This document shows, piece after piece, positions 48,201-57,467 of a stretch of DNA of 64,000 bases. Position 1 is the stretch's first letter, and the number at the start of each line of letters is the position of its first letter. Both the position numbers and the translations under genes were made by a program. The stretch covers positions 24,998 through 88,997 of the forward strand of contig JADLEQ010000110.1 in NCBI GenBank assembly GCA_020846005.1, written 5' to 3'. The DNA comes from Polyangiaceae bacterium (lineage in GTDB: Bacteria; Myxococcota_A; Polyangia; Polyangiales; Polyangiaceae). A model generated the notes under the pieces. That model searched no databases and was not told the DNA's origin. It worked only from the letters and a program-made list of their open reading frames with translations.

Positions 48201-50090
48201 ATGCGTGAGCCCCCCACCCCGAACGAAGCTCCACCGACCCCCACGAGCGACGGGCCGCGGAGCGCGCGGCGCCGCGCTCCTCGCGCGCCCTGGGTCGTCG
48301 CGGCAGGAGCGGCCCTCGTCGCCGTCCCGCTCGTCGCGTACGGGCGCGAGCGCCTGCGCGCCGACACGCACGTCGCGGGGCGCGTGGTCGTCGCGGGGCG
48401 CGACGTGGGCGGGCTCCCGCGCGCCGAGGTCGAGGCGTTCGTCGCCGATCTCGCAGCGGCCTGGCGCCGGCGCCCGCTGGTGGTGCAGCTCGGCGACGCG
48501 CGCCACGAGATCGCTCCCGAGGAGCTCGGCGTGCGAGTCGACGTCCAGGCGACGGGCGCCGCGACGCTCGACGTCGGGAGAGCCAGCGGTGGGCTCGCCG
48601 GTTTCGTCGACTGGGCGTCACGCCTCGTGACGCCGCGCGCGGTCGCGGTGGTCACGGCGGTCGACCCCGCGGCGCTGGAGCGGAGCTTCGACGCATGGGA
48701 GCGCGCCGTCGGCGCGGGGATCCCGTTCGAAGGAGCGCTCGCCTACGACCGCGGCAAGGTCTCGGTGGAGCCGCCGCGCGCGGGCAAGGTCATCGATCGC
48801 GCGGAGGCGGCGGCGGCGGTCGCGGCCGGCTTCGCCAGCGGCGCAGAGCGCCCGATCGAGCTCCCGCGCGTGGAGCGCTCCGCACGCCTGACGGCGCCCG
48901 ACCTCGAGCGGGCGGCGGCGGCCGCGGCCCGGCTCGTCGCGGCGTCCGTGACGCTCGAGCACGCGGACGGCTCGGTGCGCGTCGAGCTCTCCCCCGACAC
49001 GATCGGTCGCGCGCTCCGCGTGGAGCTTCGGGAGGGCGGCGCCGCGGCCACCCTCGATCCGGCGACGCTCGTCGAAGGTCTCGGAGCAGAGCGCGCGCGG
49101 ATCGAACGGACGCCGGCCGACGCCAGCTTCGACCCGCAGGGCGACACGATCCTGCTCGTGCCGGCGCGCTACGGCGAGCGGGTGGACGGCGCCCTCCTGG
49201 TGCGCGCCGTGCTGGAGGCGGCGAGCGCGCCGGCGCGGGTCGGCGTGCTGCCGCTGCTCCGCGGCGACGCTCCGGCCGTGAGCACCGCCGATCTCGCGGC
49301 GCTGGGCATCCGGCGGCTGGTGTCGCGGTTCACCACGCGCCACCCGTGCTGCCAGGCCCGGGTCGAGAACATCCACCGAATCGCCACGCTGCTGGACGGC
49401 AAGGTCGTGCGGCCGGGCGAGACCTTCAGCACGAACGCGCACGTCGGCCCTCGCACGACGAAGAACGGCTTCGTAGCGGCCCCGGCCATCGAGGAGGGCG
49501 AGATGGTCGACGTGATCGGCGGGGGCGTGAGCCAGTTCGCGACGACGTTCTTCAACGCGATCTTCTGGGGGGGGTACGACATCCTCGAGCGGCAGCCGCA
49601 CACGTACTGGTTCCCACGCTACCCGATGGGCCACGAGGCGACGCTCTCGCACCCGAAGCCCGATCTCGTCTTCCGCAACGACACCGACGCCGCGGTGCTC
49701 ATCGACACCTCGTACGACGACACCTCGATCACCGTGCGCCTCTTCGGCGACAACGGCGGGCGGAAGGTGCGCGCCGAGGTCTCGGCGCGGAGCGACATCG
49801 TGCGCCCAACGACGGAGTACATCCCGAACGCCGGGCTCGATCCGGAGCGCGAGAAGGTGAAGGAGGGCGGGATGATCGGGTGGAGCGTGATCGTCTCCCG
49901 CGAGGTGCGGTTCTCCGACGGCGCCATCAAGCAGGAGAAGCGGAAGGTCACGTACAAGCCGAAGGTGCGCCGCGTCGAGGTGCACCCGTGCAAGATCCCG
50001 GAGGGCGAGCCGGACTACACGGGCGAGAAGTGCCCGGAGCCGGAGGCGGCCGGGCCCGCGGAGGTCGCGCCGCCGGGCGGCGCCGGCTGA
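48201..50090 (+). CDS. VanW-family protein with peptidoglycan-binding-like domains
   Basis: 629 residues. A basic, Pro-rich N-terminus precedes one membrane anchor (about 31-47), then the protein is extracytoplasmic. Residues about 60-350 fit two repeats of the peptidoglycan-binding-like region seen before VanW ('DVGGLPRAEVEAFVADLA', 'RVERSARLTAPDLERAAA'). The VanW domain is at about 375-530: 'SRFTTRHPCCQARVENIHRI', 'VRPGETFSTNAHVGPRT', 'GGGVSQFATTFFNAIFWGG'. It ends with a G5-like beta segment and a Pro/Gly tail. It likely binds or remodels the cell wall; VanW's reaction is not established. ATG at 48201. Confidence 0.9.
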   Translation: MREPPTPNEAPPTPTSDGPRSARRRAPRAPWVVAAGAALVAVPLVAYGRERLRADTHVAGRVVVAGRDVGGLPRAEVEAFVADLAAAWRRRPLVVQLGDARHEIAPEELGVRVDVQATGAATLDVGRASGGLAGFVDWASRLVTPRAVAVVTAVDPAALERSFDAWERAVGAGIPFEGALAYDRGKVSVEPPRAGKVIDRAEAAAAVAAGFASGAERPIELPRVERSARLTAPDLERAAAAAARLVAASVTLEHADGSVRVELSPDTIGRALRVELREGGAAATLDPATLVEGLGAERARIERTPADASFDPQGDTILLVPARYGERVDGALLVRAVLEAASAPARVGVLPLLRGDAPAVSTADLAALGIRRLVSRFTTRHPCCQARVENIHRIATLLDGKVVRPGETFSTNAHVGPRTTKNGFVAAPAIEEGEMVDVIGGGVSQFATTFFNAIFWGGYDILERQPHTYWFPRYPMGHEATLSHPKPDLVFRNDTDAAVLIDTSYDDTSITVRLFGDNGGRKVRAEVSARSDIVRPTTEYIPNAGLDPEREKVKEGGMIGWSVIVSREVRFSDGAIKQEKRKVTYKPKVRRVEVHPCKIPEGEPDYTGEKCPEPEAAGPAEVAPPGGAG

Positions 50091-50152
50091 GGGGAGCCCC
50101 GGGCGGCGGGAGGCGCGCGGGCGCCGGGCCCTACTCTCGAAGCCGGCGCAGC

Positions 50153-51043
50153 TCAGCGCGTCGCTTCGTCGGCGAGCGTGCGGTTCATGTCCTCGCAGGT
50201 GCTCGCCGAGACGCCCTTGCCACACGCGATCAGCACCTCGCGACCCTCCTGCATGTACCCGATGCGCCCGCCCCAGCAGTCGCCGATCACTGCGTTCGAC
50301 GCGAGCTCCACGATGGAGCAGCCCTTGCGACGCATGGCGCCCGCGAGCGGGGCGACGACGCTCGAGTCGTCCGGGAGGGTGACCTTCTTGGCGTACTGGC
50401 CATCGCCGCCGCCGCCACCACCACCGCCGCCGGCCTCTGCCGAGAAGAGGAAGCCGATCGGGAACGAGAGGCGAACCTCGGGGCCGACGATGGTGATGCC
50501 GCGATTCCCAGGGCCGTCGTCCTTCTGCGCGCCGCCGATGTACCGGAGGCCAGCCCCGAGCATGACCGCGTCGTACGAGTCACCGTCCTCGTACCAGGCG
50601 GCGGTCGCGCCCACCCAGCCGCTCGTGTGGCTGATGCGCGTGCCGAGCGCCTCGCCCTTGCCCAGCGCCGCGGCGACCGAGGCCATGAGCTTGGTGTCGC
50701 CGTCGCTGATCGTGTAGTCCACCCGCAGGCCGACCGGCGCGGCTGTGTACTCGGCCTCGCCCGGGACGCCCTCCCCGCTCACCGCGACGTACTCGCCGCC
50801 GCCGTTCGCGCCGACGCGGAACTTCTGGTCGTGGTCGTAGAACACGCTGACGCCCACCCCGGCGCCCCAGGTCGCGTCGAGCTTGGCCTCCGGCGCGCCC
50901 GCCACCGGCTGGTCCGGGTCGCGAGCCGTGGGGAAGTAGTAGCCGCCCCAGAGGTCCACCGTCATGCACCCGGTCAGCGCCGGGAGCGCTGCGAGGAGAG
51001 AGACCAACGATCGCGGTGGGAGCATGCGGATGGATGGGGTCAT
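50153..51043 (-). CDS. Lipoprotein with beta-barrel-like strands
   Basis: 296 residues. Lipobox 'ALTGC' (Cys26) gives a lipid-anchored mature protein beginning 'CMTVDLWGGYYFPTARDPDQ'. Repeating strands ('ATWGAGVGVSVFYDHDQKFR', 'AAPVGLRVDYTISDGD', 'YDAVMLGAGLRYIGG', 'IGFLFSAEAGGGGGGGGG') look like an outer-membrane barrel or beta-sandwich. The C-terminus has a Cys pair set ('KGCSIVELASNAVIGDC', 'LIACGKGVSASTCED'). No family recognised. Upstream, between this gene and the MFS gene, lies the G-rich repeat array. Start ATG at 51043. Confidence 0.8.
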   Translation of the reverse strand: MTPSIRMLPPRSLVSLLAALPALTGCMTVDLWGGYYFPTARDPDQPVAGAPEAKLDATWGAGVGVSVFYDHDQKFRVGANGGGEYVAVSGEGVPGEAEYTAAPVGLRVDYTISDGDTKLMASVAAALGKGEALGTRISHTSGWVGATAAWYEDGDSYDAVMLGAGLRYIGGAQKDDGPGNRGITIVGPEVRLSFPIGFLFSAEAGGGGGGGGGDGQYAKKVTLPDDSSVVAPLAGAMRRKGCSIVELASNAVIGDCWGGRIGYMQEGREVLIACGKGVSASTCEDMNRTLADEATR

Positions 51044-51121
51044 GATCCATCAGAATCGCGTGAGGCACGCCGCGCTGTCAAGAGCCGGGCCGAGATCGCG
51101 CGTTCGCGCGAGGGGCTTCGT

Positions 51122-51304
51122 GGGGGCGGGGGCGGGGGTGAGCGCGGGGGCGGGGGTGAGCGCGGGGGCGGGGGTGAGCGCGGGGGCGGGGGTGAGCGCG
51201 GGGGCGGGGGTGAGCGCGGGGGCGGGGGCGGGGGTGAGCGCGGGGGCGGGGGCGGGGGTGAGCGCGGGGGCGGGGGCGGGGGTGAGCGCGGGGGCGGGGG
51301 CGGG
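51122..51304. repeat. G-rich 18/24-bp tandem repeat array
   Basis: Four copies of an 18-bp unit AGCGCGGGGGCGGGGGTG occupy 51141-51212, then three 24-bp copies with one extra GGGGGC occupy 51213-51284; partial copies flank both ends. The plus strand has dozens of five-G runs at short spacing, ideal for G-quadruplexes. It fills the 277-bp gap between the stop of the MFS exporter and the lipoprotein start, both on minus. Confidence 0.95.
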
Positions 51305-51320
51305 ATGGGCGGATTGGGGG

Positions 51321-52586
51321 TCAGGATTCGGGCGAGAGCGAGCGGACGGCGCGGAGGTCGGGGACGGCGCGGGAGGCGGCGAGGACGACCAGCAGGGTGC
51401 CCAAGCCGCCCGCGACGATCGCGCGCTCCACCCCGAGCCACGCCGCCGTCAGCCCGCTCTCCAGCTCGCCGAGCTCGTTCGAGGCGCTGATGAAGACGAG
51501 GCTCACCGCGCCCACGCGGCCGCGCATGGCGTCCGGCGTCCGGAGCTGGATCAAGGTGTGACGGACGAACACGCTCACCATGTCCGCCGCACCCAAGAGC
51601 GCGAGCGCCGCGAGGGAGAGCTCGAATGAGCGCGAGAGCCCGACCACGATCGTCGCTCCGCCGAAGATCGCGACGCTCGCCAGCATCACGACGCCGGCGC
51701 GGCGTCGAAGCGGGCGGAGCGCGAGCGCCACGGCGACGACGGCGGCCCCGGTGGCGGGAGCCGCGCGGAGCGCGCCGAGCCCCGCCGGGCCGACGGCGAG
51801 CACGTCCCGGGCGATCGCGGGCAACAGCGCCACGGATCCTCCGAGCAGCACGGCGAAGAGATCGAGCGAGATCGCCCCGAGCAGGACGCGGTCGGACACC
51901 ACGTAACGCACGCCCGCGAGCACCGCCGCCACCGAGCGCACCTCCCGCGGGTGCGTCTCCTCGACGCGCACGCGGGTCGTGAGCCCAGCGGCGATCAGCG
52001 CCAGGCCGGCGACCGCGACGTAGGTCGTGACGGGGCCGGTCGCGGCGTAGAGCGCGCCGCCGAGGGCGGGGCCGAGCACGGTCGCGAGCTGCCAGACGGT
52101 CGAGCCCCACGCGATCGCGCTCGGGAGCTCGTCCCGCGGCACGAGGTTCGGCACGAGCGCGCCAGTGGCGGGGCCGTAGAACGCACGCGCCGAGCCGAGC
52201 AGGACGAGCACCGCGTAGAGCAGCGCGAGCGGTGGGCGCTCGACGGTCGCGATCACCGCGAGCGCCCCCGCGCCGATCGCGAACACGACGAAGCACGCGA
52301 TCACGACGCGGCGCCGGGAGTGGCGGTCGGCGACCTGCCCCCCGGGCAACGCGAGCAGGAGCATCGGGAGGAATTGCGCCAGGCCCACCCAGCCGAGGTG
52401 CAGCGGATCTCGGGTGATGTCGTACACCTGCCACCCGACGGCCACGCCGAGCGCCTGCAGCGCGAAGGTGACCACCAGCCGCGCCGCCATGTACCGACGA
52501 AACGCGCGCCGAGACCAGACGGCGAGGGCGGGCACGGACGCTGCCGTAACGGAGCCGCGGCGCGGCGGCGAGGCCGACTCGGTCAC
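51321..52586 (-). CDS. MFS transporter, EntS-like drug/siderophore exporter
   Basis: 421 residues with 12 predicted membrane helices. MFS pattern: 'GWVGLAQFLPMLLLALPGGQVADRHSRRRV' includes the loop 2-3 motif A 'GGQVADRHSRRR', and 'LLGSARAFYGPATGALVPNL' follows. The N-terminal half is closest in style to the EntS/MFS-3 group that exports siderophores or drugs; the substrate cannot be told. GTG at 52586 overlaps the batE-like stop as GTGA, making it the last gene of the bat operon. An alternative is that it only shares the transcript by chance. Confidence 0.88.
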   Translation of the reverse strand: MTESASPPRRGSVTAASVPALAVWSRRAFRRYMAARLVVTFALQALGVAVGWQVYDITRDPLHLGWVGLAQFLPMLLLALPGGQVADRHSRRRVVIACFVVFAIGAGALAVIATVERPPLALLYAVLVLLGSARAFYGPATGALVPNLVPRDELPSAIAWGSTVWQLATVLGPALGGALYAATGPVTTYVAVAGLALIAAGLTTRVRVEETHPREVRSVAAVLAGVRYVVSDRVLLGAISLDLFAVLLGGSVALLPAIARDVLAVGPAGLGALRAAPATGAAVVAVALALRPLRRRAGVVMLASVAIFGGATIVVGLSRSFELSLAALALLGAADMVSVFVRHTLIQLRTPDAMRGRVGAVSLVFISASNELGELESGLTAAWLGVERAIVAGGLGTLLVVLAASRAVPDLRAVRSLSPES

Positions 52587-53515
52587 GGGGGCGAGGCGAG
52601 CCAGCGCAGATCGTCCGCGCGGAGCCACACGGTCGCGTCGCCCCACGCGACCTCGGCGAGCCCGCCGCGGCGAGCCCGCACCTCGACGCCGGCACCCTCC
52701 GGCACGAGCGTCCCCCCCGGCGCCGCGCCGCCCGCGGCTCCTCCCGCGCCCGGCGGCGCGGCGAGCGGGACCCCGCCGGCGTCCAGCAGCCGCGCGCCCG
52801 CCGAGACGACGACCGCGGGCGCCAGCTCCCGCCGCGCCGAGGCCAGGACGTGCACGCCCGCCGCGGCGAGCGACGCGAGCGTGAGGCCCCCGACCGCCAG
52901 CGCTTGCGCCGGGAGGCGGGCGCGCGGAGCGTCCGGTGATGCGCCGCGATGGGGACGCCGGCTCGCGCGACCGAGCAGCAGCGCCGCGAGCGCGCCGGTC
53001 GCGATCATGGACCCGAGCCCCGCCAGGACCGCCCACACGTCCTCCGGCACCAGGCCGAACAGCCCGCGCGCGAACGGCGGCCGGGGCAGCTCGGCCTCCG
53101 TCCCCCGCCGTCGCCGCGCCACCTCCGCGCGCACCTGCTCGAGCGCGCCGCGCGCGCCAGCGTCTCCCGGGCGCAGGCGCAGCGTCTCCGCGAACCCGGC
53201 GCACGCCCGCCCTGCGTCCCCGGCGCGAGCGGCGGGCGACGCGGCGCGCCGCGCGTAGGCAACCCCACGGTCGTAGCTCGCGTCGGGGTGGACGAGGCCG
53301 CGGTCGGCCAGGAGCTCCAGCCGATCGATCGCGTCGTCGAGCGCACCACGCTCGATCGCCGCGATCGCCTCGGCGTGAACCGCCTCGTTCGAGAGCGGGG
53401 GCGGGGCGAGCGCAGGGCGCGGCTCGCTCGACGCGCCGGGAGGCGCCGCGCGGGCGACCCCCGACGCCATCGCCACCAGCAGCGCGCCGAGCGCGACCGC
53501 CCGCGTGCGGCTCAC
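52583..53515 (-). CDS. batE: BatE-like TPR membrane protein
   Basis: 310 residues. Signal peptide 'VALGALLVAMASGVARAAP', then TPR-like helices ('AVHAEAIAAIERGALDDAI', 'YDRGVAYARRAAS'), two membrane spans at about 155-180 and 200-225, and a C-terminal SH3-like beta region ('LVPEGAGVEVRARRGGLAEV'). It matches the BatE position and layout of Bacteroides aerotolerance operons. The GTG at 53515 overlaps batD as GTGA. Called by position and features; sequence similarity to BatE is not strong by eye. Confidence 0.75.
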   Translation of the reverse strand: MSRTRAVALGALLVAMASGVARAAPPGASSEPRPALAPPPLSNEAVHAEAIAAIERGALDDAIDRLELLADRGLVHPDASYDRGVAYARRAASPAARAGDAGRACAGFAETLRLRPGDAGARGALEQVRAEVARRRRGTEAELPRPPFARGLFGLVPEDVWAVLAGLGSMIATGALAALLLGRASRRPHRGASPDAPRARLPAQALAVGGLTLASLAAAGVHVLASARRELAPAVVVSAGARLLDAGGVPLAAPPGAGGAAGGAAPGGTLVPEGAGVEVRARRGGLAEVAWGDATVWLRADDLRWLASPP

Positions 53516-55407
53516 GGCGCGCCTCCACGCCCGGCGCGCTCGACCGCGGCGAGCCGCGACAGCACCTCGGCCGCCGCGCGGACGAGCTCGCCGGGCTCGA
53601 CCTCGCTCCCCGCGAAGCGCGCGTCGTCGCAGCGCTCGAGCAGCTCGAGGACGCGCGCGGTGAGCTCCTCTCCGCACCCGGCGTCGACGAGTCGCCCCCG
53701 TGCCTCTGCGCGCGTCCCGCCGCCCAGCGCGACGCCGACGCGATCGGCGACCCCCGCCACGAGCGCGCGATCGATGGCGGCCGCCGCGCCGCGGACGTCG
53801 CCTGCGCGCGCCGCCCGTCTCGCCTCCGCCAGCGCCCCGACGGCGCGCGCGGCGGCGCTCTCGCGACGATCGCGCCAGGTGCGCCGAGCCCGTGCGAACC
53901 CCCGCAGGGTACCCGCGATCGCGATCGCCGCCAGCGGCCCGGCGACGAGCGCGGGGACGAACCAGCGGCGATCCGCGAGCCAGCGCGGCGCCGCGCTCGG
54001 CGCGCCGAGCGCGCCGCGGACGGCCAGCGCCGCGAGCGGCGACCGCGGCGCCGAGTCCTCGGAGACCTCGCCCGGCTGCACCTCGATCGATCCCAGCGCC
54101 GCTCGCGCGACGGCGTACGCGCCGAGCTCCGGATCCCAGTGGGGGAGCGTGACCTCACCCAGCTCCTGGCGCCCGGGCCGCGTGAGCCGAACGGCGTGGA
54201 CGAACGTGCGCCAGCCGCGGAGGCGACCGCCATCCGGCTGCGCGTCCTCGGTCACGGTCGGATCGAGCCACTCCACGCCGTCTCGCCGCGGAACGATCGG
54301 CGCGGGGGGGAGCTGCCCGGTCCCCTCGAGCGTGATCGTGACCCCGACCGCGCCGCCCGCGCGCACGGTCCGTGGCTCGACCGTGGCGCGGAGCGCGAAG
54401 CGCCCGACGTCCCCCAGCCGGTAGCCCGATGGGCGCCCGGCGACGGGCGGCTCTTCGACGGCGACCTCGACCGCCCGCGAGCTCCGCTCGAGAGCGACGC
54501 CGCGAGACGCCCGATACCCCCTCCCCTCGAAGGCGACGCGGGCGGCGCCGACGCGGAGCACGCCCGTCCGCAGGGGGACCAGCGCCAGCTCCCGGACCTT
54601 GGTCGCGTGCCACCGCCGCCCTTCGATCTCGAGCGCGTGCTCCGCGTCCGCGAGCGGGTCGTCGAGGAGGTTCACGCCGAGGAAATCGTCGCGCGTGGGC
54701 TCGCCGGTGCTGCGCGCGATGAACGGCCCCTGGCTCCCGTAGGCGAGGACCCGCAGCGTCACCTGTTGACCCAGCACGACCCGCTCCGGCATCACCACCG
54801 CGCGGAGGAAGGCCGTCGGGTCGGGCGCTCGATCGACGCGCAGCTCGGCGGGCACGGGAGGCAGCGGGGAGTCGAGCCCGAACGGGTCGCCGAGCGGCGC
54901 GCCGAACGGATCCCCGAGCCCGCCGAACGGGCCGAAGAGATCGAGGCCGGTCCCGCCGCGGCGTCGCACCCCCGGCGCCCGCGAGCCCTGCGCGACCACC
55001 TCGACCTCCACTCGCTCGCTCTGCACCCGGCCCGACCCGACAGCCACGCTCCCTGGCCCGATCCGGTACTTCCCCGTGTGCGAGGCGACGAGCGCCCACG
55101 CCGCGACGAACCCGGTCCGCTGCTGCACGCGGCCCCCGGAGATCGAGACCTCCTGGCGGGACGACACCGCGGGTCCCTCTGCGGTCACGCGCGCTGGGAT
55201 CGAGAGCCGCGGGGCGGACGGCGCCGCGCTCCCGGGATCGCCCATCACCGAGAGCTGGACCTGGAACGTCTCGCCGACCTCCACCCGGCGCGCCGACGCG
55301 CGCAGCGTCAGGGCCTGCGCGCTGGCCGACGCGGACGACAGCCCCGTCGCGGCCGCCGCGGCCAGCCCGAGCCAGCGCGATCGCGCGAACGCCGCCGCCA
55401 GCGTCAT
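53512..55407 (-). CDS. batD: BatD-like exported beta-sandwich protein
   Basis: 631 residues. Signal peptide 'WLGLAAAAATGLSSASASAQ' then several immunoglobulin-like beta domains typical of BatD ('LTLRASARRVEVGETFQVQL', 'FLRAVVMPERVVLGQQVTLR', 'VEPRTVRAGGAVGVTITLEG'). A Gly/Pro-rich linker 'GPFGGLGDPFGAPLGDPFG' lies near 155-175. A membrane span at about 490-510 is followed by a cytosolic helical tail. The ATG at 55407 overlaps batB as ATGA, giving a firm start. It likely works in the periplasm with BatA/BatB. Confidence 0.88.
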   Translation of the reverse strand: MTLAAAFARSRWLGLAAAAATGLSSASASAQALTLRASARRVEVGETFQVQLSVMGDPGSAAPSAPRLSIPARVTAEGPAVSSRQEVSISGGRVQQRTGFVAAWALVASHTGKYRIGPGSVAVGSGRVQSERVEVEVVAQGSRAPGVRRRGGTGLDLFGPFGGLGDPFGAPLGDPFGLDSPLPPVPAELRVDRAPDPTAFLRAVVMPERVVLGQQVTLRVLAYGSQGPFIARSTGEPTRDDFLGVNLLDDPLADAEHALEIEGRRWHATKVRELALVPLRTGVLRVGAARVAFEGRGYRASRGVALERSSRAVEVAVEEPPVAGRPSGYRLGDVGRFALRATVEPRTVRAGGAVGVTITLEGTGQLPPAPIVPRRDGVEWLDPTVTEDAQPDGGRLRGWRTFVHAVRLTRPGRQELGEVTLPHWDPELGAYAVARAALGSIEVQPGEVSEDSAPRSPLAALAVRGALGAPSAAPRWLADRRWFVPALVAGPLAAIAIAGTLRGFARARRTWRDRRESAAARAVGALAEARRAARAGDVRGAAAAIDRALVAGVADRVGVALGGGTRAEARGRLVDAGCGEELTARVLELLERCDDARFAGSEVEPGELVRAAAEVLSRLAAVERAGRGGAP

Positions 55408-57467
55408 TTGTCCTCCAGCACGACGCGCCGCCTCGACCGCCCCCGCAGCCCCTCGTGCAGGAGCATCGGCGCGCGCTCGAGTCGATCGAGGACCCGATCG
55501 TCCTGGCTCGCCGGGGGGGGCTGCGGGGCGGCGCCGCCGTCCTCGGCCTGCGGCGGAGGACGGCCCGCGTCGCTCCCCCCACCTCCGGCGTCCCGGTCCC
55601 CTCCCCCAGCATCCTGTCCGCCGCCCCCGCCGCCGTCGGCGTCGCTCCCGTCGGGCTGCCCGGCCCCGCCGTCGCCCGAGTCCCCGCCGCCGGAGTCGCC
55701 GCTCCCGGAGTCGCCGCCGTCGTCTCCGCCCCCGTCGGGCCCCGCCTCGGGGCGCGCGTCGCTGCCGGCGTCCGGGTGCTGCTCCGCCAGGCGACGCAGC
55801 GCCACCGCGCGGTTCCACGCGGCGTCTGCGCCCACCGGATCCGCCGCGGCGTCCTCGGCGCCCGGCACGAGCTCGAGCGCCGCATCGTACTCGCGTACGG
55901 CGCTCGCGTAGTCGCCCCGCAAGAACTCCAGGTTGCCGGCGAGGTACTGGGCGCGCGCGCGGAGCTCGGCCGGGTGGGCGCGCTCGAGCGCGACGGCACG
56001 GACGATGGAGAGCGCGCAGTCGACCCACGCCGAGCGCTCCTTCACGTGCTCTTGCGACGGGACGCTCGGCGCTGCGTCGGGCGCGTCCGCACCGAACCGC
56101 TCCCCGAAACGCTCGCCGATCTCGAACAGGGCGAGCCCCAGGTCCAGACCGGCGTACGGGCGCTCGCGGACCTGCTCCGACAGGCCGAGCGTACCGGCGT
56201 CGCACGCACCCACGGAGAGGTACACGCCCAGCGTCCCCGCGGCGGCGGACGCGTCGCCCGCGTCGAGCTCGACGATCGCGCGGCGGACGGCCGGCGAGTC
56301 GCGCCGGAACCAGCGATCGACGTCGCAGCCGCTGGCGAGGCCGAGGGCGACCGCCGCGCCCACCGCGAGGCGGGCGGCAGCCGCGCCGGCCGCGCCGCGA
56401 CGCCCCGTCCCCGCGCTCGACCGCTCGGGCGGTGGCGGCGGCGGTGGCCGGCGGCGGCGCCGCGCCTCGCCGACGAAACACTCGGCGACGAGCGCCGCGA
56501 TCGCGAGGCCGAGCGGCCACGCGAACACGTCGCCATACACCGTCTCGACCCGCTCGGAGAGCTCGCTCGCGACGAGCGCCCGGAGCTCCCGCGCGGCGTC
56601 CGCGAGCCCGGCCTCCCCTTTCGCCGGCCGCAGGACGCGCCCCCCGGAGCGCTCCGCGATCTGGGTGAGCTGCGCCTCCCCCGCGGCCGTGAGCGCCGTG
56701 GTCATCGGGCGGCCCTGGTCGTCGCGGCGCATCCCGATCACCCTCCCCTGCTCGTCGAGCTGGGGGAGGGGCTCCGGGGTACGACCCCCGATCTGCACGA
56801 CCCAAACGGCCGTGCCCTCCGCGCCGAAGCCCTCCGCGACCTTCACGGGATCCCCCTCGAGGTCCTCGCCGTCCGTCACCAGGAGCACGACCCGCCGGTG
56901 GCGCCCCGCGCTGGGGTCCCGCGCGAACAGCTCCCGAGCGGCCTCGAGCGCTCGCGCGATCGCCGTCCCGCCCACGGGCAGGTCGTCCGGATCGAGCTGC
57001 CGGAGGAACTGCGCGATGGCCAGGCCGTCGCTGGTCAGCGGGAACGAGAGCGGCTCCCCAGCGAACGCGACCGCGCCGAACCGAGTCCCGGGCAGCTCCT
57101 GCACCAGCCGCGCGACCTCGACCTTGGCGCGCGCGATGCGCGACGGCGCGACATCACGCGCGTACATGCTCTTCGAGAAGTCGAGCACGATGGCGACGTC
57201 GAGATCGGTCGCCGGCACGAAGCGTGTCCCGCGGCCGTACTGCGGCTGGGCAGCCGCGACGAATGCGGCCGCGACGCCGAGGACGGTGAGCACGCCGGAG
57301 ACGAGTCGGCGCGGCGCCGGGTCGGAGGTGGAGAGCGCGTGGACGCGGCCCGGATCCCCGAAACGCCGCGCCGCGCGAGCTCGCAGCGCTGCGCCGGCGA
57401 ACAGCAGCGCCGCGATCACCAAGGCGCCCAGGCAGCCGAGGAGCCAGAGCGGCTCGGCCCACCTCAC
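55404..57467 (-). CDS. batB: BatB-BatC fusion: VWA membrane protein with TPR and acidic tail
   Basis: 687 residues. N-terminal half is BatB: two membrane spans (about 7-29, 56-73) and a VWA domain with intact MIDAS 'VLDFSKSM' (Asp96, Ser98, Ser100) and 'LLVTDGEDL', then a third span near 325-345. The second half looks like a lipoprotein in its own right: a hydrophobic 'LAVGAAVALGLASGC' with Cys381 resembling a lipobox, TPR-like helices at about 385-560, and an Asp/Gly/Ser-rich tail ('GGDSGSGDSGGGDSGDGGAG'). Separate BatC proteins in other species have this layout. GTG at 57467 overlaps batA as GTGA. Confidence 0.9.
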   Translation of the reverse strand: MRWAEPLWLLGCLGALVIAALLFAGAALRARAARRFGDPGRVHALSTSDPAPRRLVSGVLTVLGVAAAFVAAAQPQYGRGTRFVPATDLDVAIVLDFSKSMYARDVAPSRIARAKVEVARLVQELPGTRFGAVAFAGEPLSFPLTSDGLAIAQFLRQLDPDDLPVGGTAIARALEAARELFARDPSAGRHRRVVLLVTDGEDLEGDPVKVAEGFGAEGTAVWVVQIGGRTPEPLPQLDEQGRVIGMRRDDQGRPMTTALTAAGEAQLTQIAERSGGRVLRPAKGEAGLADAARELRALVASELSERVETVYGDVFAWPLGLAIAALVAECFVGEARRRRRPPPPPPPERSSAGTGRRGAAGAAAARLAVGAAVALGLASGCDVDRWFRRDSPAVRRAIVELDAGDASAAAGTLGVYLSVGACDAGTLGLSEQVRERPYAGLDLGLALFEIGERFGERFGADAPDAAPSVPSQEHVKERSAWVDCALSIVRAVALERAHPAELRARAQYLAGNLEFLRGDYASAVREYDAALELVPGAEDAAADPVGADAAWNRAVALRRLAEQHPDAGSDARPEAGPDGGGDDGGDSGSGDSGGGDSGDGGAGQPDGSDADGGGGGGQDAGGGDRDAGGGGSDAGRPPPQAEDGGAAPQPPPASQDDRVLDRLERAPMLLHEGLRGRSRRRVVLEDK

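Noticed and set aside
48695..51490. 931-codon plus-strand frame including the G-rich array
   Set aside because: Shadow of the VanW and barrel genes; its repeated Gly tail is only the translated tandem repeat.
52936..55911. 991-codon plus-strand frame over batD and batE
   Set aside because: Antisense shadow; Arg/Pro-rich and lacks any domain.
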